Assembly: GCF_025938155.1 (NCBI RefSeq)
Contig: NZ_JAPCZG010000002.1
Location: forward strand, 124,001-188,000
Source of the DNA: Novosphingobium sp. KCTC 2891
GTDB lineage: Bacteria; Pseudomonadota; Alphaproteobacteria; Sphingomonadales; Sphingomonadaceae
Direction: 5' to 3'
DNA length: 64,000 bases
Shown piece by piece: positions 8,563 through 16,180 of the stretch (position 1 is its first letter; each line of letters starts with the position of its first letter). The notes under the pieces were generated by a model. That model did no database searches and was not told where the DNA came from. It worked only from the letters and a program-made list of their open reading frames with translations. Made by a program: the position numbers and the translations under genes.

Positions 8563-9606
8563 TTGCACAAGAACCACTTCGTTTTTCTGGACGGCCTGCG
8601 CGGTATTGCCGCCCTCGTCGTCTTGTTGTTGCACGTGGTCCAGCAGGCGGTTGGCGAGGTCTTGCCTTTTGCGGCTCTGGCGGTGGACTTCTTCTACGTG
8701 CTCAGCGGCTTCGTGATCGCCTATGCCTATGAAGAACGCCTGTGCAGCGGCGCGATGTCGCTCGCCGCATTCGCCAGCGTGCGCTTCAAGCGGCTCTACC
8801 CGCTCGTTTTCCTCAGCACAGCGGTGGGCATCGTCCTCGCGCTCGGAGCGGCTCTGACCCGGCATGAAATCGCGGTTACCGACGTGCTGAGCGCGGCGGC
8901 GCTATCCCTGCTGCTGCTTCCCTCCTTCGTCTTCCCACAGTGGGCAACCGCTTACCCCTTCAACATGGCGGTATGGTCGCTGACGTTCGAGGCCATCGCC
9001 AATGCGGTCTACGCCGCGATGGCGCCCTGGCTTTCCACGCGGGTGCTGATCGCCATTCTCCTGGTTTCCGCCGCGCTGCTGCTCTCCAACGCGCTGGCGC
9101 AGGGGATCGTGGACGGAGGGCACAGGCAGGCAAACTTCTGGTACGGCTTCTCGCGCGTTCCCTATCCGTTTTTCGTGGGCATTCTGGCCTATCGCTTCCG
9201 CCCCGCGCAGCCGGTCCTGCCTGCCTGGCTGATTGTGGGAAGCCTCACGCTCGCGCTGCTGCTGCCCACCATATCCACCGCGATCGTCTCGCTGCTGATG
9301 GTGCTGGTGCTGTTCCCCATGCTAGTCTGGGCGGGCTCGGCCAGCCAGTTGGGCGCCCGCCTCTCGTCCGTCTGCCGGTTCGGCGGGCTATTGTCCTACC
9401 CCGTCTATATCTGCCAGGCGCCGGTCCTGCGGGTGGGGCTTGAACTGCGCCGGGCGATCGTCCCCCACGGGATGGCCGACCTTGCCTTTTCCGGCGCGGA
9501 GATGGTTGCCGCGATCGCCGCCGGCTGGCTGGCGTGGCGCTGGTTCGACAAGCCGATCCAGCAAATGGTCAGGCAAAGGGCTGTGCCGGTACCATCCCCT
9601 GCTTGA
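8563..9606 (+). CDS. Second OafA-type membrane acyltransferase
   Basis: A 347-residue acyltransferase_3 family membrane protein. It opens with HFVFLDGLRGIAALVVLLLH, the classical first helix with the DGLRG motif and conserved His, followed by VDFFYVLSGFVIAYAYEERL, the second-helix motif. About ten hydrophobic segments follow. The best start is TTG 8563, preceded by a G-run (GGCCGGGGGGC) and placing DGLRG at residue 10; no ATG fits. It is little like the acyltransferase on the other side of the PPK2 gene in the visible motifs, so this is not a simple recent duplication. Predicted role: O-acetylation of a cell-surface glycan or glycolipid. Confidence 0.9.
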   Translation: MHKNHFVFLDGLRGIAALVVLLLHVVQQAVGEVLPFAALAVDFFYVLSGFVIAYAYEERLCSGAMSLAAFASVRFKRLYPLVFLSTAVGIVLALGAALTRHEIAVTDVLSAAALSLLLLPSFVFPQWATAYPFNMAVWSLTFEAIANAVYAAMAPWLSTRVLIAILLVSAALLLSNALAQGIVDGGHRQANFWYGFSRVPYPFFVGILAYRFRPAQPVLPAWLIVGSLTLALLLPTISTAIVSLLMVLVLFPMLVWAGSASQLGARLSSVCRFGGLLSYPVYICQAPVLRVGLELRRAIVPHGMADLAFSGAEMVAAIAAGWLAWRWFDKPIQQMVRQRAVPVPSPA

Positions 9607-9690
9607 CTTTCCCCCGATTCTCCCCCAACGCCCGCGCCCTGTGAAGGCGGCGTGGCGACGCGCCGCCGACTTCGTTTTCAGGATAGAGCA

Positions 9691-9858
9691 ATGGCCAAGC
9701 CCACCACCGTCAAGATCCGCCTGGTCTCGACCGCAGACACCGGTTTCTTCTATGTGACCAAGAAGAACCCGCGCAACACGACCGAGAAGATGAACTTCCG
9801 CAAGTACGATCCCGTCGTGCGCAAGCACGTCGAGTTCAAGGAAGCCAAGATCAAGTAA
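9691..9858 (+). CDS. rpmG: 50S ribosomal protein L33
   Basis: A 55-residue L33 of the large ribosomal subunit, beginning [20 protein letters not shown] and ending in [10 protein letters not shown]. It lacks the zinc-binding CxxC pairs, so it is the zinc-independent (C-minus) type. The conserved core [20 protein letters not shown] is present. ATG 9691 matches the family N-terminus; the in-frame GTG-type upstream extension is not needed. A very stable hairpin follows 8 bases after the stop, so it is probably transcribed alone. Confidence 0.98.
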   Translation: MAKPTTVKIRLVSTADTGFFYVTKKNPRNTTEKMNFRKYDPVVRKHVEFKEAKIK

Positions 9859-9866
9859 GGCGGTTG

Positions 9867-9897
9867 GCGGGCGCCCGCTGCAAGCGGTTGCGCCCGC
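9867..9897 (+). terminator. Intrinsic-type terminator after rpmG
   Basis: GCGGGCGC-CCGCT, loop GCA, AGCGG-TT-GCGCCCGC: a 13-bp stem with a two-base bulge, followed by GCCTTT. The stem is strong although the T-run is short. Confidence 0.65.
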
Positions 9898-9976
9898 GCC
9901 TTTGCCGGAACCGGCCCTCGTCATGGAACTTGGGGGGTTCACGGTGAGTTCAACGCCGACACTGCAAGGAACGGCG

Positions 9977-10633
9977 ATGAACACGATCTTGAAATCCCTC
10001 CGCACCGCGGCTCTCGCCGGCTCGGCCCTCGCTCTTGCAGCGACGGGCCTTGCCGCGTTTCCGCAGGCCGTCTCGGCACAAAGCGCACGCTCGCCCCAGG
10101 TCGACCAGGCCGTTTCGGCGCTGCGCGCGATCTCCACGATGCGCGCGGACTTCGTCCAGACCGACCGCAACGGCCAGCGCATCGGCGGCACGATGACGCT
10201 GAAGCGCCCCGGCAAGATCCGCTTCCAGTACCAGAAGGGCGTGCCCTTCCTGATCGTCTCGGACGGCGCCGCGCTGACCATGATCGATTACGAAGTGCGG
10301 CAGGTGCAGCGCTGGCCAATCCGCAACAGCCCGCTGGGCGCGCTGCTCGATCCCAACAAGGACGTGGCCCGTTTCGCCACGCTCAACCCCACCGCGCATC
10401 CCGACGTGCTGAGCGTGAACGTCAAGGACCCGCGCCATCCCGAATATGGCACGATCACCATGGTCATGACGCGAAACGCCGCCGCCCCGGGCGGATGGCA
10501 GCTCGATTCGTGGGTCGCGCTCGATTCGCAGGCCAAGCGGACCACCATCCGCCTGTCGAATCAGCAATACGGTGTTGACGTGCCCGACAACACTTTCCGC
10601 TGGACCGATCCCCGTCCGCAGATTCGCCACTGA
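9977..10633 (+). CDS. lolA: LolA-like outer-membrane lipoprotein carrier
   Basis: A 218-residue periplasmic protein of the LolA/LolA-like superfamily that ferries lipoproteins from the inner-membrane LolCDE complex to the outer membrane. Residues 1-34 form a long signal peptide ending in VSAQ. The mature part carries the family's open beta-barrel signatures: MRADFVQTDRNGQRIGGTM, LKRPGKIRFQY and SDGAALTMIDYEVRQVQRW. ATG 9977 has AAGGA 6 bases upstream; the longer open frame from 9902 would bury the signal peptide. In many alphaproteobacteria lolA sits between ftsK and xthA; here xthA follows, but ftsK is about 29 kb away. Confidence 0.9.
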   Translation: MNTILKSLRTAALAGSALALAATGLAAFPQAVSAQSARSPQVDQAVSALRAISTMRADFVQTDRNGQRIGGTMTLKRPGKIRFQYQKGVPFLIVSDGAALTMIDYEVRQVQRWPIRNSPLGALLDPNKDVARFATLNPTAHPDVLSVNVKDPRHPEYGTITMVMTRNAAAPGGWQLDSWVALDSQAKRTTIRLSNQQYGVDVPDNTFRWTDPRPQIRH

Positions 10634-10681
10634 GGCGTTCGTCCCCTCTGGGCCACGCCTCACCCGCAACCTGTTGGGCAC

Positions 10682-10701
10682 TTGCGACAATTTGCGACCA
10701 T
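10682..10701 (+). promoter_or_regulatory. Tandem 10-bp direct repeat TTGCGACAAT/TTGCGACCAT
   Basis: Two head-to-tail 10-bp units differing at one base, one helical turn apart, the arrangement bound by OmpR-family response regulators. The same unit recurs upstream of the EF-hand gene at 50570. It lies in the 351-bp gap between lolA and xthA, 284 bases before xthA. Binding is inferred only. Confidence 0.45.
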
Positions 10702-10832
10702 CCTGACGCAAGCGTTCATCGGGGAGCAAGCGGGGTGCCTCTAGAAGGGCTCTCGACAAGACGGCCGAGGCGGGTTTCCCCCCTGTTGCCCGGCCTCCTT
10801 CCCGCCCTCTTGTCATCGCGTGACGAACGCAC

Positions 10833-10875
10833 ATGGAACCCTCGCCCCAATGCCCCCGGGGCGGGGGTTTTCCAT
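10833..10875 (+). terminator. Very strong hairpin in the lolA-xthA gap
   Basis: ATGGAACCCT-CGCCCC (10833-10848) pairs with GGGGCG-GGGGTT-(TT)-CCAT (10858-10875): about 16 bp with one two-base bulge and a 9-base loop, with four T inside the 3' arm. It could terminate lolA transcription 200 bases downstream, or end a short untranslated RNA started near the tandem repeat at 10682. The remaining bases of the gap (10634-10984) hold no convincing gene. Confidence 0.5.
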
Positions 10876-10907
10876 TTGATGCGCACGATTCGCGCCCGGC
10901 CACTCAA

Positions 10908-10924
10908 CCTGAGCCTGTCGAAGG
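10908..10924. repeat. Sphingomonad-type intergenic repeat CCTGAGCCTGTCGAAGG
   Basis: This 17-base sequence resembles a short dispersed intergenic motif (CCTGAG..TGTCGAAGG and its complement) that I remember as very frequent in sphingomonad genomes. I found only this copy in the window, so its repetitive nature rests on recall, not on the sequence given. It lies just upstream of xthA. Confidence 0.4.
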
Positions 10925-10984
10925 CAGCGTGCCCGGCGAAACCGGAACTGGAAAACCCCGGCCAAGCCACCTAAAGCCACGCCC

Positions 10985-11776
10985 ATGGTCTCCATCGCCA
11001 CCTGGAACATCAATTCCGTCCGCCTGCGCGCCGATCAGGTCGAGCGCTTCCTCACCCAGGAAGCACCCGACGTGCTGTGCCTCCAGGAAATCAAGACCGC
11101 CGAGGCGCTGTTCCCGCACGAGGTGTTCGAGAAGCTGGGCTACACCCACCGCGCGGTCCACGGGCAGAAGGGCTACCACGGCGTCGCCACGGTCAGCCGC
11201 ATCCCCTTCCGCGAGTTCAGCCGGCACGATTGGCAGGACAACGGAGAGGCTCGCCATGTCGGCGTCGAACTGCTCGGCCCCGGCCAGGGCATGGTGCTGG
11301 AAAACGTCTACATTCCCGCGGGCGGGGACATTCCCGACCGCGAGGTGAACGCGAAGTTCGGGCAGAAGCTCGATTTCCTCGAACGCATGACGCGCTGGGC
11401 GGACAAGGTCGACCGGCCCACGCTGATCGTCGGCGATTTCAACATCGCTCCACTCGATTGCGACGTCTACAGCCACAAGGCGCTGCTCAAGGTGGTCAGC
11501 CACACCCCGCTCGAAGTCGAGACGCTCCAGCGCTTTGCCGACGCGCACGGCTGGGTGGACCTGGGGCGCAAGCACATCCCCGCGCCCGAACGGAACTATT
11601 CCTGGTGGTCCTACCGCTCCTACTGGCGCGCCAAGGACCAGGGCCGGCGGCTCGATCATATGTGGGCCTCGCCCGAACTGGCCGCGCAATCGGCGTCGCA
11701 TCGGTTCGTCGAGGAAACCCGCAAGTGGGAACAGCCATCGGATCACATTCCCCTCATCACCGAGTTCGCGCTGTGA
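10985..11776 (+). CDS. xthA: Exodeoxyribonuclease III
   Basis: Mg-dependent 3'-5' exonuclease and AP endonuclease of base-excision repair. The 263-residue protein starts with the diagnostic MVSIATWNINSVRLR and has LCLQEIKT (catalytic Glu near residue 38), VYIPAGGDIPDREVNAKFGQ, LIVGDFNIAP (Asp and Asn near residue 150), NYSWWSYRS, RRLDHMWAS and the C-terminal PSDHIPL with the catalytic His. Length and motif order match E. coli XthA. The ATG fits the family start exactly. The stop codon overlaps the GTG start of ribA by four bases, so the two are translationally coupled. Confidence 0.97.
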   Translation: MVSIATWNINSVRLRADQVERFLTQEAPDVLCLQEIKTAEALFPHEVFEKLGYTHRAVHGQKGYHGVATVSRIPFREFSRHDWQDNGEARHVGVELLGPGQGMVLENVYIPAGGDIPDREVNAKFGQKLDFLERMTRWADKVDRPTLIVGDFNIAPLDCDVYSHKALLKVVSHTPLEVETLQRFADAHGWVDLGRKHIPAPERNYSWWSYRSYWRAKDQGRRLDHMWASPELAAQSASHRFVEETRKWEQPSDHIPLITEFAL

Positions 11777-12855
11777 CCGAAGCCCGCGCGGTGGCGCGCG
11801 CTCTCGATGCCCTGCGCCACGGCTGGGCGATCCGGGTAACCGGGGCCGGCGGGGCCCTCGATCTGCTGCCGGCGGAAACCGGCTTTGCCCAGCCCGGGGT
11901 TTACGCCGCGCAGATGCTGATCTCGGCCGCGCGGGCGGTCACGCTCAAGCTCGCCAACCAGCGCGAGGCGGCTGTGCCCGAAGCGCCAGTGATGATCCAC
12001 GGCGCCGAACCGTTCAGCCTGCGCACCGCGCGCGAACTGGCCGATCCGGCGCTGGACCTTGCCCGGCCCCTGCGCGGCCCCTTCCGCGCCGAACCGATCG
12101 AGGCGCATGACGCCGCCTTCGCCGCGATGGAAATGGCGCGGCTGGCCGGCATTCTCCCCGCCTTCCTCGTCGCGGCCGGGGCAGACGTGGCGGCCGAAGT
12201 CGCCGCCGCCGATCTCGCCGCGTTCAAGGACCCTCTCAACCTCACCATCCAGGCCCGCGCGCGCCTGCCCGTCCACGCCTGCGAACATGCCGAGATCATC
12301 GCATTCCGGGCGCGCGACGACCTGCGCGAACACGTTGCGCTGGTTCTCGGCACGCAGAGCGGCGACCGCCCGCCGCTGGTGCGGCTGCACAGCGAATGCC
12401 TGACCGGGGACGTGCTCGGCAGCCTCAAGTGCGATTGCGGCCCGCAGCTTGATGCCGCACTGGCCGCGATGGCGGAGGAAGCCAACGCGGGTGGTTGGGG
12501 GGTGCTGCTCTACCTTCGGCAGGAAGGGCGCGGCATCGGCCTCATCAACAAGCTGCGCGCCTATGAATTGCAGGACCAGGGGTTCGACACGGTCGACGCC
12601 AACGAACGACTGGGCCTGCCCAGCGAAGCGCGGGATTTCCCGGTGGCGGCACGGATGCTCGACCTGATCGGCGTGCAGGCGGTGCGGCTGATGACCAACA
12701 ACCCGGCCAAGGTCGCCGCGCTCCAGTCGGTGGGCGTCAACGTGATCGAGCGGGTGCCCCACCAGTTGCCCGCCAATCCGCACAACGCACGCTACCTCGC
12801 CACCAAGCGCGACCGTACCGGCCACATCCTCGGCGAAGGAAACGGCCTCGGCTGA
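11773..12855 (+). CDS. ribA: GTP cyclohydrolase II with N-terminal RibB-like remnant
   Basis: RibA opens GTP to diaminohydroxy-ribosylamino-pyrimidinone phosphate, the first step of riboflavin synthesis. The C-terminal ~200 residues carry the catalytic core: SECLTGDVLGSLKCDCG near residues 205-221 with the three zinc Cys, RQEGRGIGLINKLRAYELQ with the catalytic Arg region, and LMTNNPAKV near the end. The first ~150 residues look like a decayed 3,4-dihydroxybutanone phosphate synthase (RibB) domain: a similar fold pattern is suggested, but the acidic metal-binding motif DxxRExEGD is missing. The GTG start overlaps the xthA stop (GTGA), which fixes it. Total 360 residues. Confidence 0.93.
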   Translation: MTEARAVARALDALRHGWAIRVTGAGGALDLLPAETGFAQPGVYAAQMLISAARAVTLKLANQREAAVPEAPVMIHGAEPFSLRTARELADPALDLARPLRGPFRAEPIEAHDAAFAAMEMARLAGILPAFLVAAGADVAAEVAAADLAAFKDPLNLTIQARARLPVHACEHAEIIAFRARDDLREHVALVLGTQSGDRPPLVRLHSECLTGDVLGSLKCDCGPQLDAALAAMAEEANAGGWGVLLYLRQEGRGIGLINKLRAYELQDQGFDTVDANERLGLPSEARDFPVAARMLDLIGVQAVRLMTNNPAKVAALQSVGVNVIERVPHQLPANPHNARYLATKRDRTGHILGEGNGLG

Positions 12856-12863
12856 TCGGAGAC

Positions 12864-12890
12864 GGGAGGAGGCCGCAAGGGCCCCCTCCC
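12864..12890. terminator. Bidirectional stem-loop between ribA and the convergent unknown gene
   Basis: GGGAGG-A-GGCC, loop GCAAG, GGCC-C-CCTCCC form a 10-bp stem with one mismatch, placed exactly between two convergent stop codons. No good T-run on either strand, so efficiency is uncertain. Confidence 0.5.
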
Positions 12891-12895
12891 CGCGC

Positions 12896-13195
12896 TCAGA
12901 AAGCGCGGAACAGCATCAGCCCCGCAAGCAGCACCACCACCGAAGCAAAGGCCAGCGCCTTCCCCACGTCGGCCAGCGTAAAGCGGTCGATATGCTCCTC
13001 GCGAAAGCGGCGGTAGCCGCGTGCGATCTCGGGGTTGCTCGCCATCATCGCAACGTCCAGCGCACTGGCTTCCTTGCGGAACCACTGGAGCAGGATCCCA
13101 TGTTCGGGCGGGGTGACATCGGGGTAGGCGGCCAGCAGCGCTTCCACGTGCGCGCGGCGGGCGAGCGCGGTGGCGCTCGGGTTCAGTTCGTTCAT
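12896..13195 (-). CDS. Unknown small protein with C-terminal membrane anchor
   Basis: A 99-residue protein I do not recognise. The first ~70 residues are soluble and mostly helical (Ala, Arg and Glu rich, with an HGILLQWFRKEASALD stretch); the last 20 (KALAFASVVVLLAGLMLFRAF) form one membrane helix, so it is probably a tail-anchored inner-membrane protein with the N-terminus in the cytoplasm. ATG 13195 is chosen over the ATG at 13228 because CAGGAAGA precedes it at good spacing. It is likely in one transcript with the gene upstream on the same strand (13251-13598). Confidence 0.65.
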   Translation of the reverse strand: MNELNPSATALARRAHVEALLAAYPDVTPPEHGILLQWFRKEASALDVAMMASNPEIARGYRRFREEHIDRFTLADVGKALAFASVVVLLAGLMLFRAF

Positions 13196-13250
13196 GTTCG
13201 GGTCTTCCTGAAAGACGGCCAGATGCACGCAAGGTGCGGTTAGGTGTCGT

Positions 13251-13598
13251 TCAGGTCAGGGGCGGCGCCCGCGGTGAAAGCCGCCGCGCCAAGGGCATCA
13301 GGCGAAGCGGCGGGCCAGTCGAACGCGGACGCAGCAGGACCACGGCGGCAAGGATTGCGACGAGCGCGGGAACAATCGCGGGCAGCACCGGCGGGGCTGC
13401 CGGCAGCGCAGGCAGTTCCACCGAAACCTCGCGCCGCGCCGGAGCGATGGCGACCTCGATAGTGTCTGCACTGAAAGCGGAACCGCTGCGCTGGGCCAGC
13501 GCCTCACCCGACGGCGCCAGCGCCTGGAAGGCAATGGTCAGGACCAGCAGCAGCGCCCAGAGGCGCGCCGCCGTCCGCAGGGCAAGCGGCCGGTTCAC
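13251..13598 (-). CDS. Unknown exported protein with central membrane segment
   Basis: A 115-residue predicted envelope protein. A signal-like hydrophobic stretch (ARLWALLLVLTIAFQALAPS) is followed by a short exported region with a beta-like part (DTIEVAIAPARREVSVELPAL), then a Pro/Val/Ala-rich hydrophobic helix and a basic C-terminus. GTG 13598 is the likely start: GGAGGG lies directly upstream. The same frame stays open further upstream only by running through the next gene in the wrong frame. No family recognised. Confidence 0.5.
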   Translation of the reverse strand: MNRPLALRTAARLWALLLVLTIAFQALAPSGEALAQRSGSAFSADTIEVAIAPARREVSVELPALPAAPPVLPAIVPALVAILAAVVLLRPRSTGPPLRLMPLARRLSPRAPPLT

Positions 13599-13636
13599 CC
13601 CTCCGAGGTAAGGTCTCGCGCCCGCAAGCGCAAGTT

Positions 13637-14626
13637 TCAGCGCTTTTCGAAGGGCTTCAGGCCGGCACCGATGGTGTTCTGGCCCAGTTTCACCTTGTCG
13701 CCCGTCCAGTCGGCGAAGAACACGGTGTTGCGGTCCACGCCGGGCGCAAGCCGCGCGACATTGTCGGCGATGGTCAAGCCGTTGGCGGAATGCGCGTGGC
13801 CTTCGGCGCCGTTGGCGATGAAGGCGCTGTAGTTTTCCTTGTCCTGCCCCTGCACGAACCAGTTGCCCGCGATCAGCCCGGTGGAACCGGTGGACAGGTC
13901 GATCATGTAGTTCGTGGTACGCCCCTTGCTGTCGTCGAAGCTCGAATCGACGACTTCGACGCGGGCCGCGCGCGTCTTCACGTAATGCCCGCCACGGCCC
14001 TGCTCGAAGCGGCTGCGGCGGATGGTGACGCTGCCATAGTCGGCGAAATAGACCGAATGCGCGCAGGACAGGCCGCGATCGCAGCGGCCAAGGCGGGTGA
14101 AGGTGGACTGGTCGATCAGCACCGAGCCGGTCGGATCGTCGGCGGAAAGGATGCCCTCCTCGCTGTCCTTGAACCATGCCTGGCGCACGACAAGGTCGCC
14201 GTGTTCGAGCCGGATGCCCGCGCCGTTGCCATCGGGCACGCGCAGGTTCTGGAACGTGATCCCTTCGACCCGCATCGAGCGGCCGCGCATCACCAGCGCC
14301 GCCTTGCCTTCGCAAACCGCGCCATCGAACGCGACGCGCCCCGGCACCTGCGCGAGATAAGCGACATCGCCCGTGGTCTGCACCGCGCAATCGCGATACG
14401 CGCCGGGCGCGATACCGATGGTGCCCGAACGGTCGCCGATGGCGTTGACCGCTTCCTGCAGCGAGGCGAAGCGCTGTCCGGTTTCGACCACGGTGTAGGG
14501 CGCCAGCTGCGACTGCGCAAAAACCGCGCCGGCGGGAATCGCCAGCAGCATGGCCGCGCCAAGGAGCATCAGTTGCACGCGCAGGGCGTGGTGCCGGCTC
14601 ATCCGGGATTCGATCTGTTTCAGCAT
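13637..14626 (-). CDS. Secreted right-handed parallel beta-helix protein
   Basis: A protein of about 329 residues with a signal peptide (LMLLGAAMLLAIPAGAVFAQ) and a body of short beta-helix coils of the pectate-lyase/PbH1 type. Coil-like repeats such as MRVEGITFQNLRV, LVVRQAWFKDSEEGIL, VLIDQSTFTRLG, VTIRRSRFEQGRG and VEVVDSSFDDSKG follow each other at about 20-25 residue intervals. Such proteins bind or cleave polysaccharides; no catalytic triad can be named here. The frame is open to 14695, and ATGs at 14644 and 14602 are alternatives because no clear ribosome-binding site is seen. Probably extracellular or periplasmic. Confidence 0.8.
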   Translation of the reverse strand: MLKQIESRMSRHHALRVQLMLLGAAMLLAIPAGAVFAQSQLAPYTVVETGQRFASLQEAVNAIGDRSGTIGIAPGAYRDCAVQTTGDVAYLAQVPGRVAFDGAVCEGKAALVMRGRSMRVEGITFQNLRVPDGNGAGIRLEHGDLVVRQAWFKDSEEGILSADDPTGSVLIDQSTFTRLGRCDRGLSCAHSVYFADYGSVTIRRSRFEQGRGGHYVKTRAARVEVVDSSFDDSKGRTTNYMIDLSTGSTGLIAGNWFVQGQDKENYSAFIANGAEGHAHSANGLTIADNVARLAPGVDRNTVFFADWTGDKVKLGQNTIGAGLKPFEKR

Positions 14627-14728
14627 GGCGATGGTCCGGAGCATTGCACCCGGGTATCTGCAAATGAGCGCGGCGTCATCCGGTTCCCTGTCCAACCGGC
14701 GAGACGCCCCGTTCTGGCACAGAAACCG

Positions 14729-15349
14729 TCAGAACTGCGCCTGGATGCCGTCGATCACGAACTGCGCCGCCAGCGCGGCCAGCAGCACGCCCAGCAGGCG
14801 GGTGATGACCGCTTCCACCTGCGATCCCAGCACGCGGATGATCGGCCGCGCCGCGACGAGCGCGAGGAAGCTGAGCACCATGACCAGCGCCAGCGCGGCC
14901 AGGATCACCCCGGTCTCCTCGATCCCCTTGGCGCGTGCCGTCAGCAGCATGACCGAGGCGATCGATCCCGGCCCCGCGAGCATCGGCATGGCCATCGGAA
15001 ACACCGAGACATCCTCGACGTGGGGCTGTGCGGTCTTGACCTTCTCGGCCCGTTCCTCGCGCCGCTCGGTGCGCTTTTCGAACACCATGTCGAGTGCGAT
15101 CAGGAACAGCATGATCCCGCCCGCGATGCGGAAACTGTCCAGCTCGATGTGCAGCGCGCCGAGCAGATCCTCGCCGAACAGCGCGAAGACCAGCAGGATG
15201 CCCGTGGCGATGAGGCAGGCGCGCGCCGCCATCGACAGCGCCTGGCGGTGCGAGGCATTGGCGGTGAGGCCCGCATAGATCGGCGCGCAGCCGGGCGGGT
15301 CGATCACCACGAACAGGGTGACGAAGGCGGAGACGAACAGCTGGAACAT
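14729..15349 (-). CDS. MarC family inner-membrane protein
   Basis: A 206-residue protein with six hydrophobic helices, of the MarC/UPF0056 family. The first helix holds LFVVIDPPGCAPIYAGLT, the second half AGPGSIASVMLLT: the conserved family motifs. Despite the name, no role in multidrug resistance is established. A charged cytoplasmic loop (residues about 90-112, rich in Arg, Glu and Lys) separates the two halves. The start is 3 bases after the stop of the secreted unknown protein, so both belong to one transcript that begins at argB or its upstream neighbour. Confidence 0.9.
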   Translation of the reverse strand: MFQLFVSAFVTLFVVIDPPGCAPIYAGLTANASHRQALSMAARACLIATGILLVFALFGEDLLGALHIELDSFRIAGGIMLFLIALDMVFEKRTERREERAEKVKTAQPHVEDVSVFPMAMPMLAGPGSIASVMLLTARAKGIEETGVILAALALVMVLSFLALVAARPIIRVLGSQVEAVITRLLGVLLAALAAQFVIDGIQAQF

Positions 15350-15352
15350 GGC

Positions 15353-16138
15353 TCAGCCCGCCTTCGGCGCAGCGGCATGGGTGTGCACGACTTCGGCCAT
15401 GGCGCCGTCCTTCCACATCCATGCCGTGAAATCGCGCGCGCCACCGGGCAGCACCACCGATCGCCATGCGAGCGTGCCATCCGTGGAGCGGCCATCCTTC
15501 GCGTCTGCGCCGGCCGGGGCGTCGAGCGGAGGCAGCGGGCCGGCGAGCGGCGGCAACGGAACCGGTGCGTCCTTGCCGGCCTTGCGCTCCTTGCGCGGCG
15601 CTTCGTCCGGGGCGGGGCCGCCATCGGGCGCATCCTTGCGCGCCGGGCAATCGGCGACTTTGCCTTCGAGGAAATCAGGCGCGGCAATGGGGGCGGCGGC
15701 CGCATCGCCCTGATCGAGCACCCACTTGTAATCGCCCTTCTTCTGGCGATGCCACACGGTGGTGAACCAGCCGGTGGCGCTGCCCCCGGCGCCCGATTGC
15801 CAGGCCCCGCGCGTAACCCCGGCGCTGCCGTCGCAGCTGATCCAGACGGCATGGGCCTGCCATTTGACGGCAGCCGGCGGACTGGCGCGCTTTTTCAACC
15901 ATTCGGGCGCGGCAACGCGCTGCGGCACGAACATTTCCGCATCGGGTGCGGCGGTTTCGGCAAAGGCGGTCCACTGCCCCTTGTCCTGCGCGAGGCGGGA
16001 GAAGGCGAGTTCGGCGGCGATCAGCGCGCTGGGATTGGCCAGCGGACGCAGGCCCCCGCGCTGGGGAGACCGGGCAAGCGCGGGATCGAGAGACGCAAGC
16101 AGGGCGAGCACCGGCAGCGCGGCGAGGAAACGCTTCAT
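15353..16138 (-). CDS. Unknown secreted protein with Pro-rich linker
   Basis: A 261-residue exported protein. Residues 1-22 form a signal peptide (KRFLAALPVLALLASL...ALA). The domain at about 35-140 (ELAFSRLAQDKGQWTAFAET, GWFTTVWHRQKKGDYKWVLDQG) resembles the DUF4440/SnoaL-like fold found in sphingomonad hypothetical proteins; this is a weak likeness. A Pro/Lys/Asp-rich linker of about 50 residues precedes a small C-terminal domain ending in a His-containing tail. ATG 16138 is the only start that yields a signal peptide. A 39-base hairpin lies 3 bases before it. Co-directional with folD and marC. Confidence 0.7.
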   Translation of the reverse strand: MKRFLAALPVLALLASLDPALARSPQRGGLRPLANPSALIAAELAFSRLAQDKGQWTAFAETAAPDAEMFVPQRVAAPEWLKKRASPPAAVKWQAHAVWISCDGSAGVTRGAWQSGAGGSATGWFTTVWHRQKKGDYKWVLDQGDAAAAPIAAPDFLEGKVADCPARKDAPDGGPAPDEAPRKERKAGKDAPVPLPPLAGPLPPLDAPAGADAKDGRSTDGTLAWRSVVLPGGARDFTAWMWKDGAMAEVVHTHAAAPKAG

Positions 16139-16141
16139 GGG

Positions 16142-16180
16142 CAAGGTTTCTACTGCAACCGTCGCCGGTTGGAAACCTTG
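16142..16180 (-). promoter_or_regulatory. Two-part inverted repeat between folD and the next gene's start
   Basis: CAAGGTTTC (16142-16150) and GAAACCTTG (16172-16180) are perfect 9-bp complements, with a nested CAACC/GGTTG pair. The hairpin ends 3 bases before the ATG at 16138 on the minus strand, so in RNA it would cover the ribosome-binding site. It could be a translational control element or a terminator of folD without a T-run. Confidence 0.45.

Noticed and set aside
10735..10974. A 79-codon plus-strand frame in the lolA-xthA gap
   Set aside because: No ribosome-binding site, Arg/Pro/Leu-rich shadow-like composition, and it runs through the strong hairpin and the short repeat.
11077..11772. 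Extension of ribA upstream through xthA in another frame
   Set aside because: The translation there is a shadow of xthA; the GTG overlapping the xthA stop gives the natural start.
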